DNA of 64,000 nucleotides from Tectiglobus sp965215755 (GTDB taxonomy: Bacteria; Pseudomonadota; Alphaproteobacteria; Rhizobiales; Hyphomicrobiaceae), in the NCBI GenBank assembly GCA_965215755.1, contig OZ244119.1, forward strand, positions 1,240,001-1,304,000, read 5' to 3'. Position 1 is the first letter of the stretch. Each line of letters opens with the position of its first letter. Made by a program: the position numbers and the translations under genes. Below the pieces are notes generated by a model. The model was not told where the DNA came from and ran no database searches. It saw only the letters and a program-made list of their open reading frames with translations. This document shows, piece after piece, positions 26,820 through 36,611 of this stretch.

Positions 26820-27296
26820 ATGTTGAAGAATTCTACCCTCAAGCTTGTACTCATGAGTTTCATTCTCGCTTGCAATTCCAATGTTGCAGTAAGCGGTGAT
26901 GGCGAGAACAAAGCATACCAGCTTCAACTCCTGAATTGTGGAGCCTATCAGTTTTGGAAAGTATCGCTTCAGCGAAAGGCCAGCGGAAGTTCAGACTGGA
27001 AAGAAGTGACAAACAAGCAAACCAAAGTAAGGAATGGCTACGCTATATGTTTTGACGCAAGCCAGTGGTCTGAAATCCAGGCAGGCGATGACATCAGGCT
27101 GAAGGCATTTATTGATGCGGGTGACTCGAAAAAGTGTGACTCGACGAACTATGGTGCTTCGCAGACGCCGCGGCGCAAGATGAAAATGGCCGGGACGACA
27201 CGCAATAACAACGGTTGCCGATCCAAAGGTTATGCCAATGCGCTGACTTCCAGCCAGTGCGGAAAAAACGGTACTGTGATAGAGTTGAAGTGCTAG
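26820..27296 (+). CDS. Predicted secreted protein or lipoprotein of unknown function
   Basis: A 158-residue protein with an N-terminal export signal (LKLVLMSFILAC), where the cysteine could be lipidated: positions -3 to +1 read I-L-A-C, close to a lipobox. The mature part is polar and contains at least six further cysteines (NCGAYQF, ICFDASQW, KKCDSTNYG, NGCRSKG, SQCGKNG, LKC at the end), so disulfides are likely outside the cytoplasm. A clear AAGGAGA site lies about 8 bases before the ATG. Lysine- and asparagine-rich composition and AT-rich codons differ from neighbours, which suggests recent acquisition. No family was recognised. Confidence 0.7.
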   Translation: MLKNSTLKLVLMSFILACNSNVAVSGDGENKAYQLQLLNCGAYQFWKVSLQRKASGSSDWKEVTNKQTKVRNGYAICFDASQWSEIQAGDDIRLKAFIDAGDSKKCDSTNYGASQTPRRKMKMAGTTRNNNGCRSKGYANALTSSQCGKNGTVIELKC

Positions 27297-27379
27297 GAGG
27301 CGACTTCACTATTAAAGGGTCTTGGTTTCGGCCGGAGGCGGAAGACGGGCAAGTCGAGATGGCGCAGGACATGCCGGTT

Positions 27380-28306
27380 TTAGTGTGAGGTTACTGTCCG
27401 CAAATCGTATCCCAAGCGGGGAAAGTGGACGATGACCTCACCGACGCGCGGGTCGGACCGCTGCAGAGCAATCTCTTCGGCATCAAGGTAAACCAGCGTG
27501 CCCTCGATTGCGTCGCGACCATAGTCATCGGCCCGGATTCTGACGTTTGACCCGAGTGCCGGATCTTCGGAGAACGGAGATGACAACGATGTAATGCTTG
27601 CCTGACTGCGGGCGGCAATATCGAGCGCCTCTTGCGATTCCATCGATTGAACGTGGCCATGACCGAATGCGCGCATGCGTGCCATCCAGGCATTGATGGC
27701 ATCGAACGGTTCGAGTTCATGTGCAAGGCGTGTCGTGCGCCCGGTGATGAACCATAGGGCGTGGTAGATGGAGAAATCCGCGGACGTCACTGCTTCGCCA
27801 AGTATCCATGTTCTACCGTCAGTCAGCATGTTCTCGACGTGCTCAAGTCCCCGACGGACCAGCGGGGCATTTCGCTTGGCGGCACGCGCCATTGTTGCCG
27901 GATCAGGTGGCGGAAGTCCGCGCATCGCGGACCGATCGGCCTGTAGATTTGGCGGTAACACATCGGCATTTGTGCCAGAGACATACAACGAGATCGGCCG
28001 GAACAACTGGTTCTCCGCCCAATACCCAATTGCGTTGGCTGCTCCGTGAAGGGCTGGAGGATAGAGGATCGGTTCCCGAGCCACACGATCCAGAACACGG
28101 AGGATGAGGCGCGTGTCGCAATAGATGTCAGCCCCGATTTGCAGGACCGGTGTTCGACGGTAGCCGCCGGTTAGGGGGACTAGATCGGGCTTTGGTGCGA
28201 CAGGTGGTATGTCAACGGCACGCCATGTCAGACCTTTGTAGCCAAGAGCAAGCCTGACTTTCTCGGCATAGTTCGAGAAGTCGTACTGATGTAGGATCAA
28301 TTCCAT
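27380..28306 (-). CDS. Glutathione S-transferase-family protein
   Basis: A 308-residue GST-like protein: a thioredoxin-fold N-terminal domain (ELILHQYDFSNYAEKVRLAL, of which the YAEKVRLAL helix is diagnostic; TPVLQIGADIYCDTRLIL holds the glutathione-binding region) and a helical C-terminal domain (WILGEAVTSADFSIYHALWF). It is longer than a normal GST by about 90 residues at the C-terminus. The ATG at 28306 lies 5 bases after the stop of the enoyl-CoA hydratase gene, so the pair is one unit. The substrate is unknown. Confidence 0.83.
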   Translation of the reverse strand: MELILHQYDFSNYAEKVRLALGYKGLTWRAVDIPPVAPKPDLVPLTGGYRRTPVLQIGADIYCDTRLILRVLDRVAREPILYPPALHGAANAIGYWAENQLFRPISLYVSGTNADVLPPNLQADRSAMRGLPPPDPATMARAAKRNAPLVRRGLEHVENMLTDGRTWILGEAVTSADFSIYHALWFITGRTTRLAHELEPFDAINAWMARMRAFGHGHVQSMESQEALDIAARSQASITSLSSPFSEDPALGSNVRIRADDYGRDAIEGTLVYLDAEEIALQRSDPRVGEVIVHFPRLGYDLRTVTSH

Positions 28307-28311
28307 CGGAA

Positions 28312-29181
28312 CTATTTGAACTCCGGTTCGTCCCACCACGGATAAACCGCAGGCATGTCCGCCGAGGGCTTCATTGAGAAGGCTGGTGGACGCTTCTCGA
28401 GAAAAGATTGGATGCCTTCGCGGGCATCTTGAGCGGCTCCCATCTGCTGCATGCCACGTGAATCGAGCTTGTGGGCTTCCATCGGGTGCGGTTCGCCAAG
28501 CATCCGCCACATCATCTGGCGGATCATGGCAACCGACACTGCGGACGTATTGTCGGCGATTTCTCGCGCCAATTCCTGCGCACGATCAAGCAATTGACCG
28601 GGCTCCAACACTTCGCTCACGAGGCCGCCGTCTTTGGCTTCGGTTGCTGGGAAGACCCGGCCAGACATTGTCCATTGCAATGCCTGTGAAATGCCAACCA
28701 CTCGCGGCAGGAACCAGCTCGAACAGGCCTCGGGCACAACGCCTCGCCGCGCAAATACGAACCCAATGCGGGCTTCGGTCGATGCCAGGCGGATGTCCAT
28801 CGGCAACGTCATTGTCGCGCCAAATCCTACGGCGGGTCCATTGATGGCGGCGATCACGGGTTTCTTGCAGTTAAAGATCCGGAGCACGACCAAGCCGCCG
28901 CCATCCCGGTTGAGGCCATCGTCGCGGAGGTCGCCACGCTTCTCATAATTGAACGTCTCTTCGCCTCTGCTGAGGTCGGCTCCCGCACAAAAGGCCCGGC
29001 CTTCTCCGGTGATGATGACGGCCCGGACATCATCGTCCTCGTCTGCCTGATCGATGGCCGCGATGAGAGACTCGCGCATGCCGGGTGACAGGGCATTTAA
29101 TTTGTCCGGTCGGTTCAGGGTCACCAGCATCACGCCGTCGTTTGTTTCGCACTTCAGGTCAGTGAACGGCATGGTGATCAT
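28312..29181 (-). CDS. Enoyl-CoA hydratase/isomerase-family protein
   Basis: A crotonase-fold protein of about 289 residues. The oxyanion-hole segments are GRAFCAGADLSRGEE (near residue 65) and NGPAVGFGATMTLPMDI, with GFVFARRGVVPEACSSWFLP holding the glutamate of the second catalytic position. Starts at 29181 and 29172 are both possible. The C-terminus is extended and ends WWDEPEFK. It precedes the GST gene in the same operon. The physiological acyl-CoA is unknown. Confidence 0.85.
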   Translation of the reverse strand: MITMPFTDLKCETNDGVMLVTLNRPDKLNALSPGMRESLIAAIDQADEDDDVRAVIITGEGRAFCAGADLSRGEETFNYEKRGDLRDDGLNRDGGGLVVLRIFNCKKPVIAAINGPAVGFGATMTLPMDIRLASTEARIGFVFARRGVVPEACSSWFLPRVVGISQALQWTMSGRVFPATEAKDGGLVSEVLEPGQLLDRAQELAREIADNTSAVSVAMIRQMMWRMLGEPHPMEAHKLDSRGMQQMGAAQDAREGIQSFLEKRPPAFSMKPSADMPAVYPWWDEPEFK

Positions 29182-29496
29182 CGCTTTCTGCTTCAATCTG
29201 TAAGCTGGGAACTTTCCAGGGTTGTGATGTGGTCGGCATGGCGCATGATGCCTTGGTGCAAATGCTTGGCCCACTTGATTTGGAACACAGTCTAGAAAGC
29301 AGCTACTTCAGTTGGCAAGATCAATGATAGAGGTCTGGCAATTGTTGGCTGGAAGATTTGGCAATGCATAGCCTTCCAGGCATCGACGGCGAGATTTGCG
29401 TTTTCAATGTTCAGCATTTAACCAGATGGCGAGTTCTTTCTCGGCATTCAGCACGTCGTTCGTATCGCGCGCAGGCAGTTATTCAAGGATTTGATC
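29182..29496. other. Intergenic region between divergent hydratase and Ldh-family genes
   Basis: 315 bases expected to contain two opposite promoters. An AAGGA ribosome site for the right-hand gene lies at about 29485. No other feature or convincing open reading frame was seen. Confidence 0.5.
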
Positions 29497-30525
29497 ATGG
29501 TCGACAGTACAGAAACCGGCAAAGTGAGGCTCACGCTCGACGATGTCTTCACGCTCTCGAAGTCAGCCTTGATGAACTGCGGAGCTGATGAGGCCAATGC
29601 AACTGAGATTGCGACGCAGTTGAGGATGGCGGAACACGCTGGCGCTCATGCCCACGGCTTGTTCCGACTGCCTTGGTACACTGGTATGCTGCAGTCGGGA
29701 AAGGCCAATGGCAAAGCTGAGCCACGTATCGAGAAGCTTACGTCTTCGGCTGTCCGGTTGCATGGAGACAATGGGTTTGCGCCGCTCGCGCTTAAGGTTG
29801 GACGGCAGCCGTTGATCGAGGCGGCCCGCGCCCAAGGCATTGCTGTGTTGGCAATGACCCGGATCATGCACATCGGCGCGCTTTGGCCTGAGACGTCGGC
29901 TCTGGCCGAAGAGGGATTGTCAGCGATCGCGATGACATCGGCCAAACCTATGGTGGCACCGGCCGGAGGGACCAAGCCGTTTTTCGGAACCAATCCGTTG
30001 GCGTTTGCTTGGCCACGTGGCAACAAACCGCCAATGATCATCGACATGGCCACGGCAGCGATGGCGCGTGGTGAAATCCAGATTGCAGCGCGCGATGGCC
30101 ACACCGTACCTGATGGTGCTGGGATTGATCCGAATGGCAAACCGACAAACGATCCGAACGAGATCCTGCAGGGTGCGCAACTGGCATTCGGCGGCGCCAA
30201 AGGAGCGTTGATGGCATTGATGGTTGATATGATGGCCGGTCCGCTGCTGGGAGAGCCCTATAGTAAAGAGCAGTCGCGAACAGGCGCCACCGATGACGGC
30301 GTTGCGGCGGGCGGCGAGATTATCATCGCGATGGATCCCCAACGGTTGTCGTCCCGTGAGAATGCCATTGCTCATGGTGAGGAGTTGATTGCGGAACTGC
30401 TGGCTGAGGATGGAACGCGGCTTCCAGGTGCGAAGCGGATCGAAGCTCGTCCTCGGACAGAAGCCGAGGGCATCGAGATCCCTGTCAGTCTGCATCAGAC
30501 GATTGTTGAGTTGTGTGGGCGGTGA
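29497..30525 (+). CDS. Ldh-family (YbiC/malate-L-lactate dehydrogenase type) NAD(P)-dependent oxidoreductase
   Basis: A 342-residue enzyme of the NTN-fold malate/lactate/ureidoglycolate dehydrogenase family, unrelated to classical LDH. Landmarks are AEHAGAHAHGLFRLPWY with the catalytic histidine near residue 50, HIGALWPETSALAEEG, KPFFGTNPLAFAWPRGN and MIIDMATAAMARGEIQ. The family reduces 2-oxo acids such as 2,3-diketogulonate, pyrroline carboxylate or oxaloacetate analogues. The ATG at 29497 has AAGGA at good spacing. It appears monocistronic. The substrate remains open. Confidence 0.88.
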   Translation: MVDSTETGKVRLTLDDVFTLSKSALMNCGADEANATEIATQLRMAEHAGAHAHGLFRLPWYTGMLQSGKANGKAEPRIEKLTSSAVRLHGDNGFAPLALKVGRQPLIEAARAQGIAVLAMTRIMHIGALWPETSALAEEGLSAIAMTSAKPMVAPAGGTKPFFGTNPLAFAWPRGNKPPMIIDMATAAMARGEIQIAARDGHTVPDGAGIDPNGKPTNDPNEILQGAQLAFGGAKGALMALMVDMMAGPLLGEPYSKEQSRTGATDDGVAAGGEIIIAMDPQRLSSRENAIAHGEELIAELLAEDGTRLPGAKRIEARPRTEAEGIEIPVSLHQTIVELCGR

Positions 30526-30555
30526 GTTGACGGAACGCTGTCGTCAGTTTGGACA

Positions 30556-30656
30556 AGCTTCGGGATTACCTTGATCCCGAAGCTGCAAGAAAGGACTCAG
30601 AATTGCTCTTTGAGCCGCCTCAAACAGCAACTTTTCCCGGTTGTTTTGGGAAAAGT
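30556..30656. terminator. Two hairpins after the Ldh-family gene
   Basis: Two perfect inverted repeats lie in the 230-base gap: 30556-30566 with 30574-30584 (11 bp, 7-base loop), and 30630-30638 with 30648-30656 (9 bp, 9-base loop). Neither is followed by a T-run on the plus strand. They could serve as terminators for the convergent genes or mRNA 3'-end protection. Confidence 0.4.
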
Positions 30657-30757
30657 ACAGGGAGGCGCAGCCGAACGACTTCTTCACAGACGACTCGAAA
30701 GTGCTTTTTGATAGCTCTTTCGACTATGGCTGTGGCCCGCGCAAGCGTGGGGTACGG

Positions 30758-31597
30758 CTATTTCACCTTGCCGGATTGCTTTAGATAGCGCGCCATGCCG
30801 CGTACGTTTAATGGGCGCCAGGCATTGTACTGGCCCCAATTACTGTAAGCGTCCATGGTCACTGATGCTACGAGCTCGTCTTCCGACTTGCCATCCTTGA
30901 GGCCGGCCATCACCTGGGTGCGAAGTGCCTCCATATATTTTCGGGCGTCTGCTGCATCGGCCTTGACGCCAACTTTGCCATGCCCTGGGGCAAAGACTTC
31001 GAAATCCAAAGTTTCGATCTTCTTGACCTGGTTGATCCAGCCATCGATGTCGGAGCGTGGAAAGTCGCGATAAGGCAGCCGCTTGGGTGCCGCAGCGTCA
31101 ACTATAAATGCCACGTTTTCAGGTCTGACGATGACTGTGATGAGGTCCTTGCCATGGCCTTCGCCGAGCCAGGTTAATTCAAACGTCTTGTTTCCGATTT
31201 TTAATGTCTTGGTGTCATCGAAGCGTTCAGTCGGTGAAACGCCATCGATCGCTTCCGGTGCATTGGCGTGAGCAACAACGGTCGGTGCCTTAAGCTCTGC
31301 ACCACCCGATGCATGATCCCCATGGCTATGGCTGTATATGAGGTGTGTGATCGGTTTATCGGTGACTTGGCCGAGATTGCGGCGCAACCAATTCGCGGCA
31401 GATGCGTTGATCGGATCAACAACGACAACGCCGGCGTCCGTTACAGTTACAAGTGAATAATGGAAGTTATTCTGGAACCGGTAGACATCGCCTTTAACCT
31501 TGGTGATCGCGCGATTGACGCTTTGGGCACTAACAAAGGACGTGGCTAGAAGTGAGCTAATCGCTGCCAGAACAACGGTTGCAATAGTTCGACGCAT
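30758..31597 (-). CDS. Secreted MBL-fold metallo-hydrolase
   Basis: A 279-residue metallo-beta-lactamase-fold protein with a signal peptide (TIATVVLAAISSLLATSF, cleavage near VSA-Q). The zinc motif is YSHSHGDHASG around residue 90, followed by GEGHGKDL and APGHGKVG with further histidine ligands. The arrangement resembles periplasmic quinoprotein-relay / SoxH-type and glyoxalase II-like proteins rather than proven beta-lactamases. It lies alone between two gap regions. The substrate is unknown. Confidence 0.87.
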   Translation of the reverse strand: MRRTIATVVLAAISSLLATSFVSAQSVNRAITKVKGDVYRFQNNFHYSLVTVTDAGVVVVDPINASAANWLRRNLGQVTDKPITHLIYSHSHGDHASGGAELKAPTVVAHANAPEAIDGVSPTERFDDTKTLKIGNKTFELTWLGEGHGKDLITVIVRPENVAFIVDAAAPKRLPYRDFPRSDIDGWINQVKKIETLDFEVFAPGHGKVGVKADAADARKYMEALRTQVMAGLKDGKSEDELVASVTMDAYSNWGQYNAWRPLNVRGMARYLKQSGKVK

Positions 31598-31852
31598 GAG
31601 AGCCTCCAACAGTTACGATGACTTGCTGGGTTTTGGAGAATTACTATCGGGCATTGCTCCGCATGCTGCAATGTTTTCTTGATCACATTGTCTCGAAGTT
31701 GTCATTGCTGACTGAGCCTGGAATATCGTGCAGTCGGCCGGGCGCGCCACTCGTGCGCTCGGCTTATCATACAATCAGCTTGAGTACCGGTCTGCCTGAT
31801 GGAACCAGCCTCCCAAGTCTTCGGGTACCCGGCTGGAGTTGCGACTCGGGCG

Positions 31853-32701
31853 TTATTTGTCTTTGTCGTCAGTTTCGCCAAGTTCGGCGCACAGCTCGTT
31901 CATGCGCAACTCACCCGCGCGCGTTTGTCCTCCGATTTCCAGAAACCGCTTCATGTTTCGGCGCGCATCGTCGGTGTTGAGTAATTGTTCGAACAAATAG
32001 GCTTCTTCAAACAATCCATCCAACCACGGCTTGTCAGCCTCATTGACCGATTGCTTGGCCAGTCTGACGGCTGCAACCGGGAATGAGGCAATACGTTTTG
32101 CAAGTTGATCAACATAAGGCCCGATGGCGTCCGGCTCGAAGATGCGATTGAGATAGCCCCAACGCTCCGCTGTTTCAGCATCCATGTCGTCGCCGCTCAA
32201 GATGAGTTCAAGTGCGCGCCCACGCCCAAGCAGGCGCGGCAGACGCTGTGTGCCGGTGCCACCCGGGATGATCCCGAGCGGGACTTCCATTTGGTTGACC
32301 CGGGTCTTGCCGCGAACACCAAAGCGCATGTCAAAGGCTGCTGAGAGTTCGCTGCCACCGCCGCCGACCCGGCCTTCGATCTGGGCGATGATCACCTTGT
32401 TCATTTTTCGGAAGCGTTCGCACAGCGCATGAAACGGTTTGGTTTGTGCATCGCGTTGCGGTTCGTATCCGGTGGGCCGCTCGAGGATGGCTGCGACGTC
32501 GAAGTGAGCCAGAAAGAAATCTGGATCGGCGCTGCGCATGATGACTACTGTGAGATCAGGATCGGCTTGAAGCTCGCGGGAGAGCGCATCGAGCTCCGCG
32601 AAAAGTTCCATCGTGATGACGTTCACTGGCGGATTGTCGATTGTCACGGTGGCGACCCGGTCCTGGACTGCCACGCTCATCAGCTCGAAATCGTATGCCA
32701 T
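31853..32701 (-). CDS. Enoyl-CoA hydratase/isomerase-family protein
   Basis: A 282-residue crotonase-fold protein starting MAYDFELMSVAVQDRVATVT. The first oxyanion-hole region is unusual (DPDFFLAHFDVAAI in place of FxAGxD), while the second is intact in EGRVGGGGSELSAAFDMRFG. The catalytic glutamate region is EVPLGIIPGGTGTQRLPRL. It is the last gene of a run acyl-CoA dehydrogenase, APH-type kinase, hydratase on one strand, 55 bases after the kinase. It probably acts on the unsaturated acyl-CoA made by those enzymes. Confidence 0.85.
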   Translation of the reverse strand: MAYDFELMSVAVQDRVATVTIDNPPVNVITMELFAELDALSRELQADPDLTVVIMRSADPDFFLAHFDVAAILERPTGYEPQRDAQTKPFHALCERFRKMNKVIIAQIEGRVGGGGSELSAAFDMRFGVRGKTRVNQMEVPLGIIPGGTGTQRLPRLLGRGRALELILSGDDMDAETAERWGYLNRIFEPDAIGPYVDQLAKRIASFPVAAVRLAKQSVNEADKPWLDGLFEEAYLFEQLLNTDDARRNMKRFLEIGGQTRAGELRMNELCAELGETDDKDK

Positions 32702-32756
32702 AACCGGAAATCTCCAGCGGTTTGATTGTGATGACCGTCGCGCCGGGGGGACTGCC

Positions 32757-33815
32757 TTACAGCTTCTCAGCGATCTCCCACGCCATTCGCGACATGTCTT
32801 TATAAGGTCGCCCGCGCTCAATGGCCCGTGGGTCGGCGGCGTTGCCGTCCAGGCCACGGCGATAGACTCCGGCCTGGATCGCTGCAAGCCGCCACATCGA
32901 AAAGACGATGTAGTAGTCGATATTCGGAATGCTGGTGCGGCCGGCGGCTTTGGCGTAGGTCTCCAGCAACGCTTCTTCCGGAGGGATGCCGAGGCCTGAA
33001 AGGTCCATCCCCTGGATGCCGTAGGTCGACTGCTCGGCATCCAGCCTGTACGGCATGATGAAGTAGCCAAGGTCGGCCAGCGGATGGCCGATTGTGGCAA
33101 GCTCCCAGTCGAGTACTGCAACGACTTCTGGTCGATCATTGGCAAAGATGAGATTGCCCGGGCGGTAGTCGCCGTGCACGATCGAGGCTTGGTCGTCTGC
33201 CGGGTCGTTTTCGGGCAACCAGGCAATCAGCTTGTCCATTGGCTCCCAGTCTTCGACCTTGGAAGCCTCATATTGCTTCGACCAGCGTGCGACCTGGCGT
33301 GCGACGTAGCCTGAAGGCCGGCCGAATTTTTCGAGCCCGACTGCCTCGTAATCGACAGCGTGGAAAGCGCCAAAGACGTCCGCCATGGAATGGAACATGG
33401 CGGTGCGCTCTGCCGGCTCAACACCAGGAAAGCCACGCTCAGTCAGGACGCGGCCTGAGACATAATCCATGACGTAGAACATCTGCCCGATGATGCTCTC
33501 GTCTTCGCACAGCACATGGGCCTTGGCAACCGGAACGCGGGTATCGGCCAGGGCCGAGATCACCTTGAATTCCCGATCGACGGCATGGGCTGAAGGCAAT
33601 AGCTCGCCAGGCGGTTTCTTGCGCATAACGTAGCTGCCGGAAGCGGCTTCGATAAGGAAGGTCGGGTTGGACTGACCACCCAGAAATTGTTGAACTGTAC
33701 AAGGGCCGGCGAAGCCCGGGATGTGATCCTTGAGGTAAGCGGCCAGCGCCGCCTCATCGAATGTATGAGCTTCGAGAGGCGGTCCAAGTTCGCGGCCGTC
33801 GCGGGGTCCGGTCAT
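32757..33815 (-). CDS. APH-family phosphotransferase (ACAD10/11-type kinase domain)
   Basis: A 352-residue kinase-like protein of the aminoglycoside phosphotransferase superfamily. The nucleotide loop is FLGGQSNPTFLIE, the invariant lysine is in YVMRKKPPG, the catalytic loop is VHGDYRPGNLIF and the metal motif is LDWELATIGHPLADLG. This subgroup, found next to acyl-CoA dehydrogenases and fused to them in vertebrate ACAD10/11, phosphorylates the hydroxyl of 4-hydroxyacyl-CoAs to allow their oxidation. The next gene upstream in the operon is an acyl-CoA dehydrogenase, which supports that role here; antibiotic resistance is unlikely. Confidence 0.85.
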   Translation of the reverse strand: MTGPRDGRELGPPLEAHTFDEAALAAYLKDHIPGFAGPCTVQQFLGGQSNPTFLIEAASGSYVMRKKPPGELLPSAHAVDREFKVISALADTRVPVAKAHVLCEDESIIGQMFYVMDYVSGRVLTERGFPGVEPAERTAMFHSMADVFGAFHAVDYEAVGLEKFGRPSGYVARQVARWSKQYEASKVEDWEPMDKLIAWLPENDPADDQASIVHGDYRPGNLIFANDRPEVVAVLDWELATIGHPLADLGYFIMPYRLDAEQSTYGIQGMDLSGLGIPPEEALLETYAKAAGRTSIPNIDYYIVFSMWRLAAIQAGVYRRGLDGNAADPRAIERGRPYKDMSRMAWEIAEKL

Positions 33816-33920
33816 GGTATTGGTGGTCTTCCCAGATTATCGCGGTGTGTAACGCCGGGAGAGTGCCGCCCGGCGTTCGTTGGTGTCGTATTGTTCTTGG
33901 CAGAAGAGGGCTTGACCCGT

Positions 33921-35147
<1,227 letters not shown>

Positions 35148-35332
35148 GGAGTGTCTCCTCGTTTGCCGTGATTTGCTGTTGGTTCTATCTGCTTCGTTTC
35201 TGTCTGGCAGCTCACTTCCCGCGCATGTTACGACAATGATAGGACAAGGCCAAAGGCGCCAATCAACACAACGGTGATTTGTCAGCGTCGGCTGTGCGGC
35301 CTGAGGGTAGATCAAGGGTGGGGCATGAACGC

Positions 35333-36442
35333 ATGAAGATCGCAAAGATTGACGTCTACAACTTTGAGCTGACCTACATTCATGGTGTCTACAAGATGTC
35401 CGGCGGGCGCGATGTCGAGGCGCTGCCGTCGACTTTGGTGCGCGTGACGAGCGACGACGGCCACGAAGGCTGGGGTGAGGTTTGTCCGCTCGGCACGACC
35501 TATCTGCCATCCCATGCCGGTGGCGCGCGGGCGGCGCTGGAATTGATGGCGCCGGCCCTGATCGGGGTTGATCCAACCAATCTGGCGGCGGTCAACGATG
35601 CCATGGACTCGATGTTGATGGGCTATGCCTATGCCAAGAGCCCGGTTGACGTGGCGTGCTGGGATCTGACCGGCCGGGCCTGGGGTGCCAGCGTTGCCGA
35701 CATGCTGGGCGGTGTGCGGCAGGAGACGTTTCCGCTGTATTTCGCGGTGCCGCTCGGTTCGCGGGAAGACATGGCCGACTATGTGTTGGCGCGCCGGGCG
35801 GAAGGCATTCACCGGTTCCAGCTCAAGATCGGCGGTGACCCGGTCGAGGATGCGGCGCGGGCGCGGTACGTCGTCGACAAGACCGGGCCTGATGACATTA
35901 TCGTCGGTGATGCCAACTGCGGCTGGCGGGTTAACGAAGCGATTGTTGCGGCACGCGGCATGGAGGGCCTGCCGCGGTTCTACTTCGAGCAGCCGTGCCC
36001 GACGATGGAAGAATGCATCGAGGTGCGCAAACATACGACCATGCCGATGGTCTATGACGAAGTGGTCAGCGATACGCGCTCACTGCTGCGCGCTGCGCAG
36101 GAGGGTGGTGCCGGAGCGTTCAATCTCAAGGTGTCGAAGGTCGGCGGCCTGACCAAGGCGAAGCTGATGCGCGATCTTGGCCAGGAACTCGGCCTGCAGG
36201 TGACGATCGAGGATACCTGGGGCGGCGATGTCGTCTCGGCCACGTCGGCGCATCTCGCTGCTTCGACGAGGCCCAAGTCATTGTTGAGTGTATCGTTCAT
36301 GAATGACTGGACGAATGAGCATGTCGCCGGTTACCAGCCGCGCAGTGAGAATGGTTTCGGCAGCGCACCCGTCGGAGCGGGCCTGGGCATCGAGGTCGAT
36401 GCTGGCCTGCTCGGTGAGCCGCTGATTTCGGTGGGGACGTGA
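35333..36442 (+). CDS. Enolase-superfamily mandelate racemase/muconate lactonising enzyme
   Basis: A 369-residue enzyme of the MR/MLE branch of the enolase superfamily. Metal ligands appear as VGDANCGW (Asp near 191), YFEQPCPT (Glu near 218) and YDEVVSD (Asp/Glu near 240). General bases are the lysine of FQLKIGG (about 163), where the KxK pair reads QLK, and the lysine of NLKVSKVGG (about 265). This set resembles hydroxyproline-betaine epimerase and cis-3-hydroxyproline dehydratase groups, so an amino-acid derivative is a good candidate substrate. The ATG at 35333 was chosen over an upstream TTG. Fossil copies of its 3' end occur at 42.5 and 50.3 kb. Confidence 0.87.
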   Translation: MKIAKIDVYNFELTYIHGVYKMSGGRDVEALPSTLVRVTSDDGHEGWGEVCPLGTTYLPSHAGGARAALELMAPALIGVDPTNLAAVNDAMDSMLMGYAYAKSPVDVACWDLTGRAWGASVADMLGGVRQETFPLYFAVPLGSREDMADYVLARRAEGIHRFQLKIGGDPVEDAARARYVVDKTGPDDIIVGDANCGWRVNEAIVAARGMEGLPRFYFEQPCPTMEECIEVRKHTTMPMVYDEVVSDTRSLLRAAQEGGAGAFNLKVSKVGGLTKAKLMRDLGQELGLQVTIEDTWGGDVVSATSAHLAASTRPKSLLSVSFMNDWTNEHVAGYQPRSENGFGSAPVGAGLGIEVDAGLLGEPLISVGT

Positions 36443-36499
36443 AGGTGGGCTTTATCCCAGAAGCTGTCATTGTCAGGACGTGCCGTCACCAACATACAA

Positions 36500-36560
36500 T
36501 GTCCGCAGCTGGTGATCGCTGCCATTGCGGCGCAGCATGGGCATGTCGCGATGGGCCAAG
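36500..36560 (+). repeat. Dispersed repeat, copy 1 (tail after the enolase-superfamily gene)
   Basis: About 60 bases sharing a core with 43430-43490 and 50415-50475. The best conserved part is GATCGCTGCCATTGC at about 36515, followed by a degenerate GGGCATGTCGCGATGGGCCAA-like block. One frame reads IAAIAAQHGHVAMG, so the repeat may be decayed coding sequence. It lies between the enolase-superfamily gene and a convergent LysR gene. Confidence 0.6.
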
Positions 36561-36611
36561 AGACGACGTTACGACGATATAACCCAAGGCGCCTTCGGGC
36601 GAAGTAGACGG

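Noticed and set aside
30549..30788. 79-codon plus-strand open frame after the Ldh-family gene
   Set aside because: It contains both hairpins, overlaps the end of the MBL-fold gene, has no ribosome site and no recognisable protein pattern.
30758..31597. Metallo-beta-lactamase resistance gene
   Set aside because: The zinc motif is shared by a wide hydrolase superfamily and nothing else suggests a beta-lactamase.
32757..33815. Aminoglycoside resistance kinase
   Set aside because: The APH fold is real, but the operon with an acyl-CoA dehydrogenase points to acyl-CoA metabolism.
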